Shown: in pieces, positions 27,776 to 39,769 of the stretch
How positions within the stretch are numbered: position 1 is the first letter of the stretch
How the letters are laid out: the number at the start of each line of letters is the position of its first letter
Assembly: GCF_945859685.1 (NCBI RefSeq)
Contig: NC_079149.1
Location: 139,292,153 to 139,356,152, forward strand
Direction of reading: 5' to 3'
Source of the DNA: Eupeodes corollae
Lineage: Eukaryota > Arthropoda > Insecta > Diptera > Syrphidae
DNA length: 64,000 nt
Notes under the pieces: model-generated
What the model was told of the DNA's origin: nothing
Databases searched by the model: none
The model's input: only the letters and a program-made list of their open reading frames with translations
Translations under genes and position numbers: made by a program

Positions 27776-27988
27776 TTCTAGTTTTTCAATCGACAGTCTC
27801 AATTTAGTCTTTTGCACATTTATGTCGGCAACAGTCTTTTCACAGAAGCCTAATTGATCTCTCAGTGGTTTTTTCTTTTGTTGAATTGAGTCTAGGGAAG
27901 TCCTTGTCTTTTCAATCCAACTACGGATGTCCTTAATTTTGCGTTCACATTGATCCCATTCTTCACTGGTTTCTTGTAATAAAGCATT
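27776..27988 (-). CDS. Msp300: Msp300 exon, 71 codons, spectrin-type repeat
   Basis: Acceptor TTGTTTAG precedes NALLQETSEEWDQ and donor GAA|GTAATT follows RLSIEKLE; both junctions are phase 0. The segment has the conserved spectrin-repeat tryptophan pattern (EEWDQCERKIKDIRSWIEK) and continues the repeat begun in the exon at 28053-29022. The intron to the next exon is only 64 bp. Confidence 0.88.
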
Positions 27989-28052
27989 CTAAACAATAAA
28001 AGAGGAAAATTATATATGTCACTGTTTGAAGTCTGCTTTTAAGAGTAAATAC

Positions 28053-29022
28053 CCTCTCAAGTAAGATCGCTTCAACTCCAACTTTAGCTTCTTCCGCTTC
28101 TTCCAGTTTAGACTTAAGATCACCGATTGAGGTCACTTGGCCGATGTGTTCTAGTTCCTTGTCCATTTCACTCAAATGTTTAACAATTGGCTTAATACTT
28201 TTGCAGGCATTAGAGTAATCATTCAACTTTTGGCGGGTTTCATGTAGAGTTTTCAAATCCAGGGGTTCCTCAAGGAATGCCCTCTTTTCAGCAACCCATG
28301 TCATCACAATTTGGTACAAATTCATAAACCGAGTCCATGCGTCTAGGCTATCGCCTACTTGTTGTTTCTTTTCATCTAACCACGATCGCACTTGACCCAA
28401 TTGCTGAGCAAGTTGATCGATTGTGTTTTGAACTAATATTTTTTCTTCGCTATTTCGACAATTTTCAATAATAACGCCTCCATTATTCTTAACTAAGTTA
28501 AACTTTTCATAAATTCCACCAATTTCCTGATTTATTCTGTGCAGGTCTTCTTTTAATTTAGCTGGTTCTAATGTGCGGTCTTGAATTTGAACCTCAGCCT
28601 TTTGAAGCCATGTTTGAATTTCATCAACACCAGTTAAGTATTCGGTGCGTACCGTTTTGGCACGTTTAAATTCTCTTTGTTTTGTATCCATGTCACCTTG
28701 TACTCTCTCAGAGAGTAACTCTAAAGCAGTAAATTCTTGCGCTATATCCGCTGGAATTAAGTTTTGTTGCTTCAAGTATTTTTCTTGAGTGGATTTAATC
28801 AAAATTTTCCCTTCTTCTATAGTTTGATCAGCGGATTTTTGAATTTTCTTCAAATCTTCTTCTATTATATTGACTTTAGCATCAAATACGTGTACTTCGC
28901 TTATTTTCTCCAAAAGCGTGTTAAACTTATCTTGCAGTTCGGATATACGATGGAAGATATTTTCAATTTCTTCTAAATCCTTGCTTACCTTTCGGTCTTT
29001 ATCTTTTAGGTCGTCGTTCAAT
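28053..29022 (-). CDS. Msp300: Msp300 exon, ~323 codons, about three spectrin repeats
   Basis: The exon begins with one base completing a lysine codon from the exon at 37720-37871 (phase 2 into LNDDLKDKD) and ends AGG|GTATTT after LLER, phase 0. It encodes long amphipathic helices with typical spectrin-repeat tryptophans (EIQTWLQKAEVQI, QVRSWLDEKKQQV, DAWTRFMNLYQIVMTWVAEKR) at the expected ~105-residue spacing. The intron upstream is very long (8.7 kb). An in-frame readthrough past the donor gives only a short unrelated tail, which supports splicing there. Confidence 0.9.
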
Positions 29023-30813
29023 CTGTAAAATGTAAGTAAAAGTTATATGAAATTCTATCAAATATCTACTAAAAAGTTAATTAAAATATTTATATTTATA
29101 ATTCGTTACGCACAACAAACAAAATAAATCCTAGATAGTATAAGAGAAAATCTCAACTAAAATAATATTCCGCCTTTTCCTACTGCGTAGCCAAAAAATA
29201 ATTCTGAAAAAGCTCTAAATTCAATATTTTATCGCAACCGTGCGAACTGTTTCACCATTCCGTATATTTATTTTATTCTGCCACAAGGAAATTTATTTTT
29301 GTCTAAACGTTCTTCTTTCCATACTCGTATTTGTGTATTCTTATTCTTGATTCTTTAAATCTTTAAATCGGTATAGGTCCCTTGCCTTGAAATATTTTTG
29401 TTCACATGTGCATATAGGTACAGGCATTGATGTATAAATTATAAATAATAATATTCTCTTTGAATACAGAAAAAATTATATTATTTGAAAATGTTGTTAA
29501 ATGTTGAATAACTTTTCATAATGAAGTCATTTTGCTTAAGATTCATCAGCTAAGGATGGAAATTCAATTTAGCTACTTTTCGATTTTTAAGATGTTCAAT
29601 AAATTATGAACAAATGCTATTGGAATGTGGATGCATTCAATTTTACTACTTTGTATTAATCTGTTACGTATGGTTTGCGAAATTGTTTTCAATATCAGGC
29701 ATTATTTTATCTTATCATGTTTTTATTTTGATATCCGTTGAATAAATTGTTAAGTCTTCAGGTTTGTATCGATAATACTCGCACAATTCATTAAATAGTG
29801 ATCTCATTATGTCTTTTTAAACTTCCCAATAGACATCGTTGTTGAAGCCTGCTTGGATAGATGCCAACATTTTTTTTTAAACAATAGGAACAACTACTTC
29901 CACCAAATAGTTCTTGGATAAAAATATAATCAAAAAAAGAAAAAACTTCGCAGAACGTTTACCCATTAGTTTGATATTTTTAAGCATTACAACGTTTTTG
30001 TGTTTGCTTTCGATTTGAATGGACCGATGAATATTTTTAAAACTTGTCGATGAATATATTTTCTCAGAAAAAATTGAAGAAATTTATATTTAAATACTTA
30101 ACGACCTTGCACGTGTATTTTAACCGATGACTTCATCGAGTCAAAAATTGAATTTCCAAAGAAATAATCAAACAAAACCGGCAAACAAACCTTTCACTTG
30201 TTCTGACTGTCGTTTGTGTAACCTTTAAAAAATAACTTTTCCAGTAATCAAATTGTATCTTAAATCCTTGGCGTATTCTTGTTTCCTCTGAAGGTTTATT
30301 TATTTAGTCCTTTTATTCCGCTATAGTTAAATCGATATGGATACGAGTATAATATATTTAATATAAATTATTGCGCTCTGCTTTCGGTGACAACTATTTC
30401 TTATTGTAATGCAACTATTTCCAGCCATCCAGTCTTACGTCTGCTTATAGCTAAATTATAATTTAAACTGAGAACATCGTTGGTCGATTTTTCTGAGTTC
30501 CCCAAAAGTTTGCTTCCGAACGAGAAGGCCAACCCCAAAAAAGTTGTGTGACTGCGACACAATAAATGCAAAAACAAATAAAATTACGTACATAATATAA
30601 TAAACTAAAAATGCCATGGCACCGCCAGAATAAGATTCAAGTTGAATTTTATAAGAAAGAAGTGAACTTGCAATAGTTCACTAGAGTAGACCGAAGGGGC
30701 CGTAAGGGAAGGGAACCAGACATATCCCCAAAAACAAATTTAGTCTTTAGTATTGCCTACAATATTTATAGTTAAGTGTGTGTAAAATAGTTCTCAGAAT
30801 ATCGATGATAAGC

Positions 30814-30965
30814 CTCTTATATCGTCACGTCATCGTGCCTCTAGCTAGAGCTCACAATGAGAGGCATTCGAAGCAATGAAGAGCACAAAACGTAAAAAGC
30901 CCAATTTTGTGAATGATGACGTCAGAATTAATGTGACCAAAGTAGCTTATAAAATTGTACTTTTG
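30814..30965 (+). promoter_or_regulatory. possible intronic regulatory cluster (CRE palindromes plus TATA-like box)
   Basis: A perfect TGACGTCA lies at 30917-30924, a near match TCACGTCA about 100 bp upstream at about 30817-30824, and a TATA-like TTATAAAA about 25 bp downstream of the perfect site. Together they resemble a small CREB/ATF-type promoter or enhancer reading toward higher coordinates, opposite to Msp300. No convincing coding sequence follows. Chance occurrence in AT-rich DNA is possible. Confidence 0.2.
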
Positions 30966-31080
30966 TCTATTTCCTAAATCAATTTTGAGAGTGACTAGAA
31001 GGAGCAACAGTTGTCTCTACATATTGATTTCAATAATCTCAAAACGTACATAGTTTTAAATTTAAAAAACCACATAACTG

Positions 31081-31480
31081 TTACATTTTTGAAGGACAAA
31101 TGTTCTGTGACAATGTGTAGTAGCCAATGTGGTATCCGTCTGATATAAAGGGTGGGCAAATCCTCCGAGGGTCAACTCCATCAACGACCCTCCCCTCTAT
31201 AGGGATTAATCTCCCGAACACATGGACAATTCGGGTCTCCATTTTTTTTTTAATTTTATTTATACATGGCATGAAGTCGTAACCCCGTCCAGTAATGCGG
31301 TAGCAAGAACCCCTCCTTCGGCGAGCTAGTTCGTGCTCATGCAAGCATGCCAAGCTACCGTGGCCAGGACGTCCTCTCCTTTATGTTGCTAGGATCAGCC
31401 CCGGGAGCCCGTAGCCCGAGGTTGTAATGGTAGTAAGGAAAGGAGAGGTTTACACCCGAGTGTAAGATTCAAATGTTAAT
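31081..31480. other. GC-rich island inside the intron, probably mobile-element derived
   Basis: About 400 bp with clearly higher GC than the surrounding intron. It includes a 90-codon frame on the minus strand (31353-31081) with pieces such as RRRRGSCYRITGRGYDF, and a T-rich run near 31241-31250. The compositional break and absence of splice logic suggest an inserted element or processed fragment. I do not recognise the family and see no terminal repeats or reverse-transcriptase motif. Confidence 0.4.
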
Positions 31481-33354
31481 TTAGTTTTATTGTGAAAATT
31501 GCAATAAGAATTGTTCAAATAATAGTGGCGTGAGATTCTAATAATATTTGGAAACAAAAGGACCAATTAACTGACTTGATTTTATGTTTGTTTTTTAATT
31601 GTCAGTTTCTTGATTGTAAGAATGTTTTTTTTGTAAATGGAAAAAGTAGATACTTAAAGAAATTTTGTAGTATTTTTTGTCAGCATATGGTAGCAAAAGA
31701 CACGTTATTCTCATTGCAATAGGTGTACCACAATTTTGTTGAGATAGCTATTAAGCTATCACTTAAGAATATCATAATATCAAATGAGGTGAGTTTGACT
31801 GCCATTTATTGAAAATCACCTAAGCCAATTCCACCCTAGTTGAAGAATGTCTAGTTTAGTACTGGAGAGTCAACTTCGAAACATGTTTTTTTATTGTAAG
31901 GTTTGTTTCCAAAAATTAGAATCAATCTGGTCACACTCTGCACAATAATTTGTATTGTTGTATACATTATAGATTAGTACATGTTCTCAAAACCAAAAAT
32001 AGATTTATTTTTCAGACGGCGCACAGCGTGAGATATGAATGCAACAAATTATTAGATAGGTTCGGTTAGCTGAGTATTATTGAGCTTTATAACTTTCTCT
32101 TTATCAAAGCTTTTGTGAATGGCAATAATGCGTATTGTGGTTCTTAAGAGAGTGAGCTGAGTAAATTTGTTGGTATTGTTGTTTGATTTAATGATTTACA
32201 TCAGAACTTCAGAAGCTTATGAAGGTTGTTTAAAATAACTATTTGATGTCATATTTAACAATTTTTATTTTCTCATTATTGTTTCCGATTGTAATAGACG
32301 TACATGAAAACACTTAGTTTTGAGTTTTTATGTAAACAAACTGAAAACTGAATACATATGTACATAGGTATATGAAAATCACTTTTATTTGAAAGTCTGA
32401 ATTTGAAATTGCAATGTTATTGGAATGAAGCAAAAATAAAAGAAAATAAATAAATCAAAGTTTGTTTATTTTCTCCAAGCCGAACCGGCTAAAAAAGTTG
32501 TTGACATAAATCTATAATTTTTTTTTAACTTGATCGTATAATTTTATATATTAACCTCAGACTGTGGCTGTATGCGAGAGACGAAGCGGATAAGCATTCA
32601 GACAGTAAATTAAAAATGAAGTCATCACAACATCATCTTACCAAAATATATATGGATGTACATACAATTATATACTTTTATGTGCAAAAGTATGACATAA
32701 TTTGAATTGAATTTTGTTGTTTATTTATTTCTGTTGGTTGTATTTTGTCAACCGAACTAATCGTTGAAGAAACAAAATTCTAAAATAAGGCGTTCTATAA
32801 TTTCCATTTCTTGAAATATGGTGAAATCTTTAATTGAAAGTTAAATCAATAGAAGAGTAACAATAAAAACAAACACGTTATTTATTAATTTGGCTTATTT
32901 CTTCTATCATTTTTGTTTTGGTTTGGTTTGTTTTATTTTTTCTTCACTATTAAAACTAACACTAAATAATATGGACCTTTTCGTCCATACATTAAAATAA
33001 ACAAATCAGTTGTGCTTGCATGTGTTTTAACAGCAAGACATAGCAAATTTGACATAGGCCAAATGAATTGAATTGAATTGAACATTTTTGACATAATGAA
33101 GCAGGATTAAATTCAATGAAGTTACCTTCCATTGCATTTTAAAGTTTGTGTTGTCCCAAGCTGGAACTATCAGTTACTAGTTTGTAGTTTAATAATAAAG
33201 ACACATACTATAATTCACGGATTCAAAGAAGATTCCATATTTTTGGCAGACATCAATTAAGTTAGTAATTTTTTGGTACAGTTCATAAGGGATTGCACTT
33301 TCAGCTTAAGAGTATTTTTTTAACTTAAATCGATTGCAAACTTCACTTCAAAAA

Positions 33355-33850
33355 TGTGGAAACGTTTTTGGGTAAACAAACAACTCCGAATATATGTACA
33401 TGCAAGGAAACGGAAACTACAAATGATATTGTGATACAGGGCGTATACGTAATATTTTGTTTTGAATAGTTGCTTAGTAATTTTTGTTATGCTTTAAAAT
33501 TGTTTGTTTATTTTAATAAATAATCATTGTCATCATAACAAAATGTCAGATAACGAGATCGCTTTAATTTTCAGCAAAGTGTAGGGATATGATCAGATAT
33601 GATTCTTTCTATTTTTAAAATTTAAAAAAAATATGCATTAACAGTATATAAATGTAAAGGTTTTTGCGTATAAAAACAAATACAATTCTCTAAGGAAACT
33701 GAATACATATACAATTAATTTTGTGATACGTAAGCTTTTGAATAGTTGCTCAGTGATTTTTGTTTTAAATAATTAAATTCAAAGATTTCTAGTCATTTAA
33801 ATAAGTTTTCACTGTCGTCATATCTAAAATTTTAGATAAAGAGCGAGAAC
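33355..33850. repeat. diverged local direct duplication, offset 276 bp
   Basis: Two neighbouring segments (about 33355-33565 and 33640-33850) share ordered blocks: a GGAAAC(G/T)GAA-type block, a TTGTGATAC block, TTTGAATAGTTGCTxAGTxATTTTTGT (33461 and 33737), and a GTC(A/G)TCATA block followed by AGATAA(C/A)GAG. Order and spacing are kept but many bases differ, so this is an old duplication of about 210 bp. Confidence 0.55.
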
Positions 33851-34483
33851 TCATAAGGTGGCGCTTATTACCTTTGCGTTCTCAGCTTTTATAAGAGGGA
33901 ACGTTTTATTATGGATTGATGATTGAAATTTTAAAAAAACGTTATTTTCGTCAATGTTACTCATATTGTTATTTGAAATTATAAGTAAAACTTTCAAAAA
34001 TACACAATTAAGCTATTAAGTATACAATTTTAAAGACTACCTTCACTCAAACTTAATCCATTTTTTTTAATAAAAGAATTCACTCGAACCAATATGAAAT
34101 TTGCAAATAACATTAAGGCAACAATTTTATGATAAATAGGTTGTTACTCTAGGGTATGCATATTTATTAAATGCGAAAGCATTTTTTATTCTCTTTAAAG
34201 GACAAATCATATTTCATTAACTTTTTAGGGGCACATAATTCTAAAGCTAAAAAGGATAAAGGTTTTACTTTAAAATATGACACTCAATTAGGATTTCTTG
34301 ATAAGAATCTTAACAATTTGAATAAATGGCTTTCCTCATACAAATTATTGTTTAATTGATTTAAAATTTTCGGACTATTTGGAATATTTCGTTTTTTCAA
34401 GTAATATATGGGCCATTTTTTTGCAGTGGCATCAAACGAAAGTTAATTCGTAAATTATCAAAATTTTAAAGTTGTAAAAGAAT

Positions 34484-34596
34484 CGTAGTATCCATGGAAT
34501 GATGATTAGTGCAATGGACTGTGATTTGAAGTCTTGGGTTTGATCCTTGCCTATACCATCTAAAGTTTTTTTCACGTGTACTGCCGTTTCTTTCGA
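34484..34596 (+). mobile_element. SINE head (tRNA-like), 5' part, interrupted
   Basis: A segment with an A-box-like TTAGTGCAATGGA (about 34505-34517) and a B-box-like GGGTTTGATCC (about 34536-34547), followed by a spacer (CTATACCATCTAAAGTTTTTTTCA). It aligns with the SINE copy near 43714 (CTTGGGTTTAATCACTGCC, then AAAGTTTTTTTTTCAAGGGTACT). The internal RNA polymerase III-type boxes indicate a tRNA-derived short interspersed element. The rest of this copy resumes at 35626 after an inserted element. Confidence 0.55.
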
Positions 34597-35625
34597 CGGT
34601 GTTTGAAAAAACTATTCTGGGCAGATCCAAAGATATCTTACAATCACCAACCTGCTAAGTACCTGTCAGTTTTTGTAACTGATGAAATAAGAATGGCTAT
34701 GAACAGTGATCATGCTACATTGCAAACACTGTTAGATTATTCAAAGGCTTCTGATACTGTTAACCACTCAATTCTTTGTAGAGAGCTGCGAATTAACTTT
34801 GGGTTTTCTTTAGAGTCCTGTAAGCTTGTTCTTTCGTAATCTCAGCGGAAGGCAACAATGCGTGGTGGCCGATGGATACTCGTCCACATTTCTCAATATT
34901 TTAAGTGAAGTGCCACAGGGATCTTTCCTTGGACCAATCCTCTTTTCACTTTACATAAATGAGTTAACAAGTTGCTTAACATTGTTAAATTCATCTTTAT
35001 GCTGATGATGTGCAGCTCCTGATAAGTCGACCTTATTATATGTCGCTCCAAATTTCATCCCGGTCAAAACTAAACTGCTACTTGCTAAGGGCCTTATACT
35101 ACCGAAATAAACTAGACTATTGTCCGCTATAATTATAATCTACTTCGTTATGATCACATATCCATTTTTGCGGTACGGATTTCGGCTACACAGTTTAATA
35201 AACTTTCGCTCTCTGAGTTACTTGCATGAAATCATCCAAACACAACAACCTGATTATCTATACGGTAAGCTGAATTTCCCTCATTCAACAAGGTCCTTTG
35301 CTTTAATACTACCCCGATACAATTTTCTATACCAATTTTTTTTTTCTATATCAATTTTGTATTCATATTGTACGCCTTTGGAACTCTTTGCCCATCGCTG
35401 TGAGAAGAATAAGAAGCATAAGTAGATTTAAATTTTTACTTTTCAACTATTTGGCAAATAATTGATGTTAAATTTCCTTTTTTTTTATATAAATATGTAA
35501 ATAGAAGTCTTTATTATATAATTTTCATTCAAATTCTGAAACTAATGTAAAGGCTGGCAACACTTTATAAGACTCATGTCCTACCTTTTAAGTGATTTTT
35601 GAAATAAATAAAATACACATGCAAA
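34597..35625 (+). pseudogene. non-LTR retrotransposon fragment, Jockey-like reverse transcriptase, degenerate
   Basis: Reverse-transcriptase sequence on the plus strand: an initial frame to about 34839 holding LLDYSKASDTVNHSIL (block normally ...YSKAFDTVxH), then a frame shift and SEVPQGSFLGPILFSLYINELT (the conserved xVPQGSxLGPxLFxxYIND block) near 34907-34970, then decayed AYADDV-like sequence (CTTTATGCTGATGATGTGC) near 34996-35014. A C-terminal relic (QPDYLYGKLNFPHSTRSF) lies near 35245-35300. The 3' end is A-rich (GAAATAAATAAAATA). It is truncated at the 5' end with frameshifts and stops, so it is dead. The motifs fit the Jockey/CR1-type clades of insects. Confidence 0.75.
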
Positions 35626-35832
35626 TACTGCCTCTTTCGGGGAATCGACAAATTCTCCAAGAATAATTTTGTTATTAAAAGTACTTTCTCAAATAAGCCG
35701 CTCAGATTCGGCTGAAAACTACGGGTCCCCTTTATCCCTGACAACAGTACTCGTACACAGGAATGGTCGCGAGTTGTAAGTCAGTAGGCCCTAGTTCCCA
35801 ATGATTGGTTCGGCACCCAATTTATTTATTTT
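35626..35832 (+). mobile_element. SINE tail, 3' part of the interrupted copy
   Basis: This segment continues the SINE begun at 34484: CTCCAAGAATAATTTT, TACTTTCTCAAAT, AGTCAGTAGGCCCTAGTTC, and an end CGGCACCCAATTTATTTATTT. Each block has a counterpart in the copy at 43714-43930 (CTCCAAGAGTAATTCT, TGCTTTCTCAAAT, AGTCACTAGAGCCTAATTC, TTGCGCCGATGATTTA). The copy here contains about 60 bp more internal sequence. The segment starts with TACTGCC...TTTCG, which also occurs at the end of the head (34579-34594), as expected of a target-site duplication flanking the insertion. Confidence 0.55.
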
Positions 35833-37719
35833 ATAAAAGTATCGTATCAGGAGATTTCAAATATTTGAGCTTGAAGTTGGAAACTGCAAGGAAAAAATGG
35901 ATAATTTTTCAGATAATACGGAGCATGTGTTTTGATATCAAAACGAATGAGATCAAAACCATCATGCTTTTATAGATTTCCATGGAAAGTCGTTGCGAAA
36001 TTTGTATAATGCATTCTTGAACCATTCAATAGAGACAGAGCTACAAATAAAAACAACAAATTGGAAAGATATACTTTAAACTTAAATTAGAATTCTATTT
36101 TAGGAGCACAAACAAAGAATAAATGTTCAGGCATTGTAAACATAGTCTTATAAAAACTCTTAACAACAATGATATCTAATTTCAATTAAACCATATGGCA
36201 TGTGTCTTGAATTGTACACAATAGGGTTTTTAAATATCAAAGATTGCTTCTAGAACTCGTAGCTAACAAAGAATATTCTACCCATATTTTAAAGTTATAA
36301 AAGTGAGATACAATTTATTGTGTACCTATTAAAATACTTTTTAAGAAAATGTTTTAACTCAAACAATAGGCATGTATGTATAGGTATGCACCTGTATGTA
36401 AATAAGAAATACAGGAATGTGCCTATATAGCATGAATGTTGATTGGAAAGATCATCATTATATTCATTTTATAAGTACATAATCCAAGGTGCATTTTTTT
36501 TCTCAAGAAACCCTTAAGTTGTGTTTTTGTATCGTATTCATTGTACATAAAGTTTGAGTCATAGTTTTTGAACGATATGTCTAAAAGTATTTACTGATTT
36601 CATTATTAATTTGTGCAAGTTCAAAACATGCATTTTAAATTACCTATAAGCACATTGTGCGTCGAAAAATGCGTATCAGTCATGTTAATTATAAGAGAAG
36701 TCCAACGTATTACAAACTAGAATGTCTTAAACACCAAGAGTTGAAAATGTAAGAAACTCTTCTGTGCTTTTTAAACGACAGACACGAAGATTGATTTTTG
36801 ACTAATCTGTATTTCAAACATCAAACATTTTAAAACAAGTTTTTGCAAGCTTCCTTGATTTAAAATGGATTCTTCTCTGAATAATTCTGTGATAACCACG
36901 TTTTGTGTACGCCTTCCGTAAAATCAATATCAAAATAAATACACGCATTTACATAATTTAAACATTAGTTCCATCTTTTTGTTTGCTTTATTCAAAACTC
37001 AGAATAAGTCTTCATTTGACTTTTATTTTTTGTATAGGTTTCATAATCCATTCATAATTGTTTAAATAGAAATAGAAAGCATGGATTCCGTGTTTTGTTT
37101 GCATTCATATATAAATTGATTCAGATCAGATCGTGAGGACGGACGGTTTAGGAATGAACATAGTGACAAGTGCAACAAGTGAATTGAACTTTGTTTTCTC
37201 TAAGACTTCTTAAAACTTATTGAACTTAAATATTTTCGATAAAAAGCATTTGGAAACTTTAAACAAATGCAATTTTTAATTTTCTCTTACAGGTGGATAA
37301 TGAATAACTTCACTTTAAACCGAAAATTTAATTTAAATTTATTAAACAAGTTTTAACTCCTAACTATCGTTCAAGAAAATCTTAGATTCTAGTTGGTAAG
37401 AGCAAGTGAATTACTTGTCTTATTTTCAAAGCATATGTTTTATCAATTCAAGAAGTAACATTTTAATCAATGTACCTATAAATGTTCATTTATAATGGAC
37501 ACAAAAATAATCTAGACCACAAACAAAAATATTCTACATTTGTGAAGGCTATGAAGTTGTGGTTCTGTTTAATATAATACTTAATAAATTGGAATGTTAT
37601 TTGACTGCGGTAGCGATAATTTTCAAAAAATTATTTTTTTTAAGAACTTAATCTTCGCACTTCCTTATTTTGTATAGAATCGCCCAGATTTAAAATAAAT
37701 CATCAGAAAATTTACTCAC

Positions 37720-37871
37720 TTGGAATTTTGAATGACTATGTTATCCACTTTGGCCTGAATGGCCTCCGCCGAGGGCTTGTGTACTTTCCCAAGGAATGAG
37801 ACGATGGATACTGAGAGCGTTTCAATCTCTTTATGTGATGGTTTAAGTTCTTCAGATTCACCGAGAATTTC
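37720..37871 (-). CDS. Msp300: Msp300 exon, ~50 codons, spectrin-rod linker
   Basis: Acceptor TTTAAAG precedes EILGESEELKPSHK (phase 0), and the strong donor AA|GTGAGT follows VIQNS (phase 2), joining to the lysine codon completed at 29022. Helical, with a KEIETLSVSIVSFLGKVHKPSAE core. It is flanked by a 773 bp intron on one side and the 8.7 kb intron on the other. It is too short to appear as a separate long reading frame, and is supported by splice sites plus exact frame continuity. Confidence 0.8.
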
Positions 37872-38644
37872 CTTTAAAAAACCAAAAGATTATATTTAAA
37901 TTAGGTACAAACTGCAATGTAAATTTTAAATCTAAAACAAATTAAAGGAAGTATTAAAAATACATTTTATTTAAATATTTCAGATCAATCTATTTGCAAA
38001 CATAAAATAAAACGTGTTCTTATGTTGTTTTGTAAGTCATGATAATCAAGCCTCATAAAAGTCTCTCTAGCATATTTTAAACGACATTTTATTATTCAAT
38101 TTGGTGTTTGGCCCTCAAAACGAAGGCCAAGTTCGTTGATATTTGTTTAGTGTATATTTTTGATTGAAAATACACACCGACAAATGCGATGACGTAATTA
38201 AGTAAGCAGTCATATGCAGAGTTCAGACAGACCAACTTTTTAACGAATTATGTTCCCAAGTTGTATTATCTGCTATAGTTTGTAATTAAAGTGACTAGTT
38301 TGGTTAGCGGACCATGAGGCAAATTTAAAGTTATGAGCTCTAGAATGTGTTTTCCGAATTTTTTAATTGTTTCCACATTAGTTATGACGAGAACAATAAA
38401 TTTCAATTGAATAAAACAATATATAGGTACATAATAGATTTTAAATTAATTTAAATTTCAAAAGATTAAACATCATATGCACTCATAAACAAATCTATAT
38501 ACGTGTGTATTTTGATGTTATTAAATAAAAAAAAACTATCCTAGACCTTGTATACAAAATTATTTAAACATTGTACTTTTCTTAATTCAATTGAATAAAT
38601 ATTCTTAAACTTTAGTAGATAGCATAAGATTAATTTTATCTCAC
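37872..38644 (-). other. intron, 0.77 kb, nothing recognised
   Basis: AT-rich spacer between two small Msp300 exons. It contains one near-CRE (GATGACGTAA near 38188) and long A/T runs. No reading frame or element stands out. Confidence 0.7.
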
Positions 38645-38950
38645 CTGGATAGCATGCTTTGTTTCTTCCAAATGCCGTCTGGACCTTACCACTGGGTCGA
38701 CATTTCGGGATTTTTCCTCCAATCGAACAATTGATTTTTCCAACAAATGGAACTTGTTCTCAAATTCCTCCCACTTCTCAGCAGCCGACTGTAACGTGTC
38801 ACGACGATTTTCCAATCCCTTCACTAGATCTGACCACAAACGGTTTAACTCTGAATTGTCCTTTTCAATAGCGCTGCGATTGTGTAAATCTGCTTGTCTT
38901 ATTATAGCTTGAGCTTGTTGATTTATTTGAACGATATCGTTACTTTGACT
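38645..38950 (-). CDS. Msp300: Msp300 exon, 102 codons, one spectrin repeat
   Basis: Acceptor TTCACCAG precedes SQSNDIVQINQQ and donor CAG|GTGAGA follows HAIQ; both phase 0. It encodes one complete repeat-length helical unit with the characteristic LNRLWSDLVKGLENRRD and AAEKWEEFENKFHLLE segments. It is phase 0-0, so skipping it would keep the frame: a candidate cassette exon isolated between long introns. Confidence 0.88.
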
Positions 38951-39769
38951 CTGGTGAAATTGAAACAAACAGAACAAAAATAAAAAAACATTAAACTTAG
39001 CTTTCTTTTTGCGCACAATAAATCATATGCTTCAACCTTAAAATGTATTTATATCGTGCTCTAACAATATGTTCAAAAGTAATTACACTTTTTCATACCA
39101 ATTGCGTTTTAAAATATATTATTTTTGAAAAAGGGCAAAATTACTGTATTTTATTTATTCTATTTAAGTATTTTTATTTTTATTTATATTTTAAGAGAAG
39201 TTAAGGTTTTTTCTAGACGTGCGAGTCTTATTTTATTTCCTATTTATTTTTAAACGGGTTTGATCTGCCGAACGTCTCAACTTTAAATGTTGTATTCCTT
39301 TGGAATTAATTTTCTGACTAGCCCAATGCTCTTCTCTGGTATACTTTGAGATACATATATGTACGTTCGTTTTCCAACACCACATGGAACCGGTATCTTC
39401 CCAAAAAGGAATGAAACTACTATAGACACCATATTCTCGTTTTAAATATACTATACCTACTTACTCGTACATGCAAAATGGCACAAGTGCCATACAAAAG
39501 AGCTTTCTCTAAAGAGCAAAAACCAAAAAGATGTCGTCATAAGCTAAAAAAATTTGAGTTAAAAAGTTAAAGCACTTCCAGCATTTGAACACTTGGTATA
39601 CCGGCCCGGCACCGGCTTTGAACTCCCTATGTATCTTAAGCATGAAAGTCCATGTACATTGAACACACCATGCAAGGCCTGTTACCGGCTTTCAGTGCAT
39701 AAACCAACAACAACGCATAAATCAGCTGAAACTCGCGCACAAGTGCACGTGCTTGTGGTGCTGAGAACT

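Larger units (their letters stand above)
29023..37719 (-). other. 8.7 kb intron with transposon remnants
   Basis: A long AT-rich intron of Msp300. It contains a GC-rich island of unknown origin (about 31080-31480), two palindromic or near-palindromic CRE-like sites (30815-30925), a diverged local duplication (about 33355-33850), and a SINE split by a non-LTR retrotransposon fragment (34484-35832). The rest shows only AT-rich sequence with short accidental reading frames. Long first-half introns like this often hold enhancers, but none can be proved from sequence. Confidence 0.7.

Noticed and set aside
34171..34359. 62-codon intronic frame near the retrotransposon
   Set aside because: Short, AT-rich, no recognisable motif and not connected to the reverse-transcriptase frame.
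34500..34560. Genuine tRNA gene suggested by A- and B-box-like sequences
   Set aside because: No cloverleaf can be drawn with acceptor-stem pairing; the second copy near 43714 and the shared tail fit a SINE instead.
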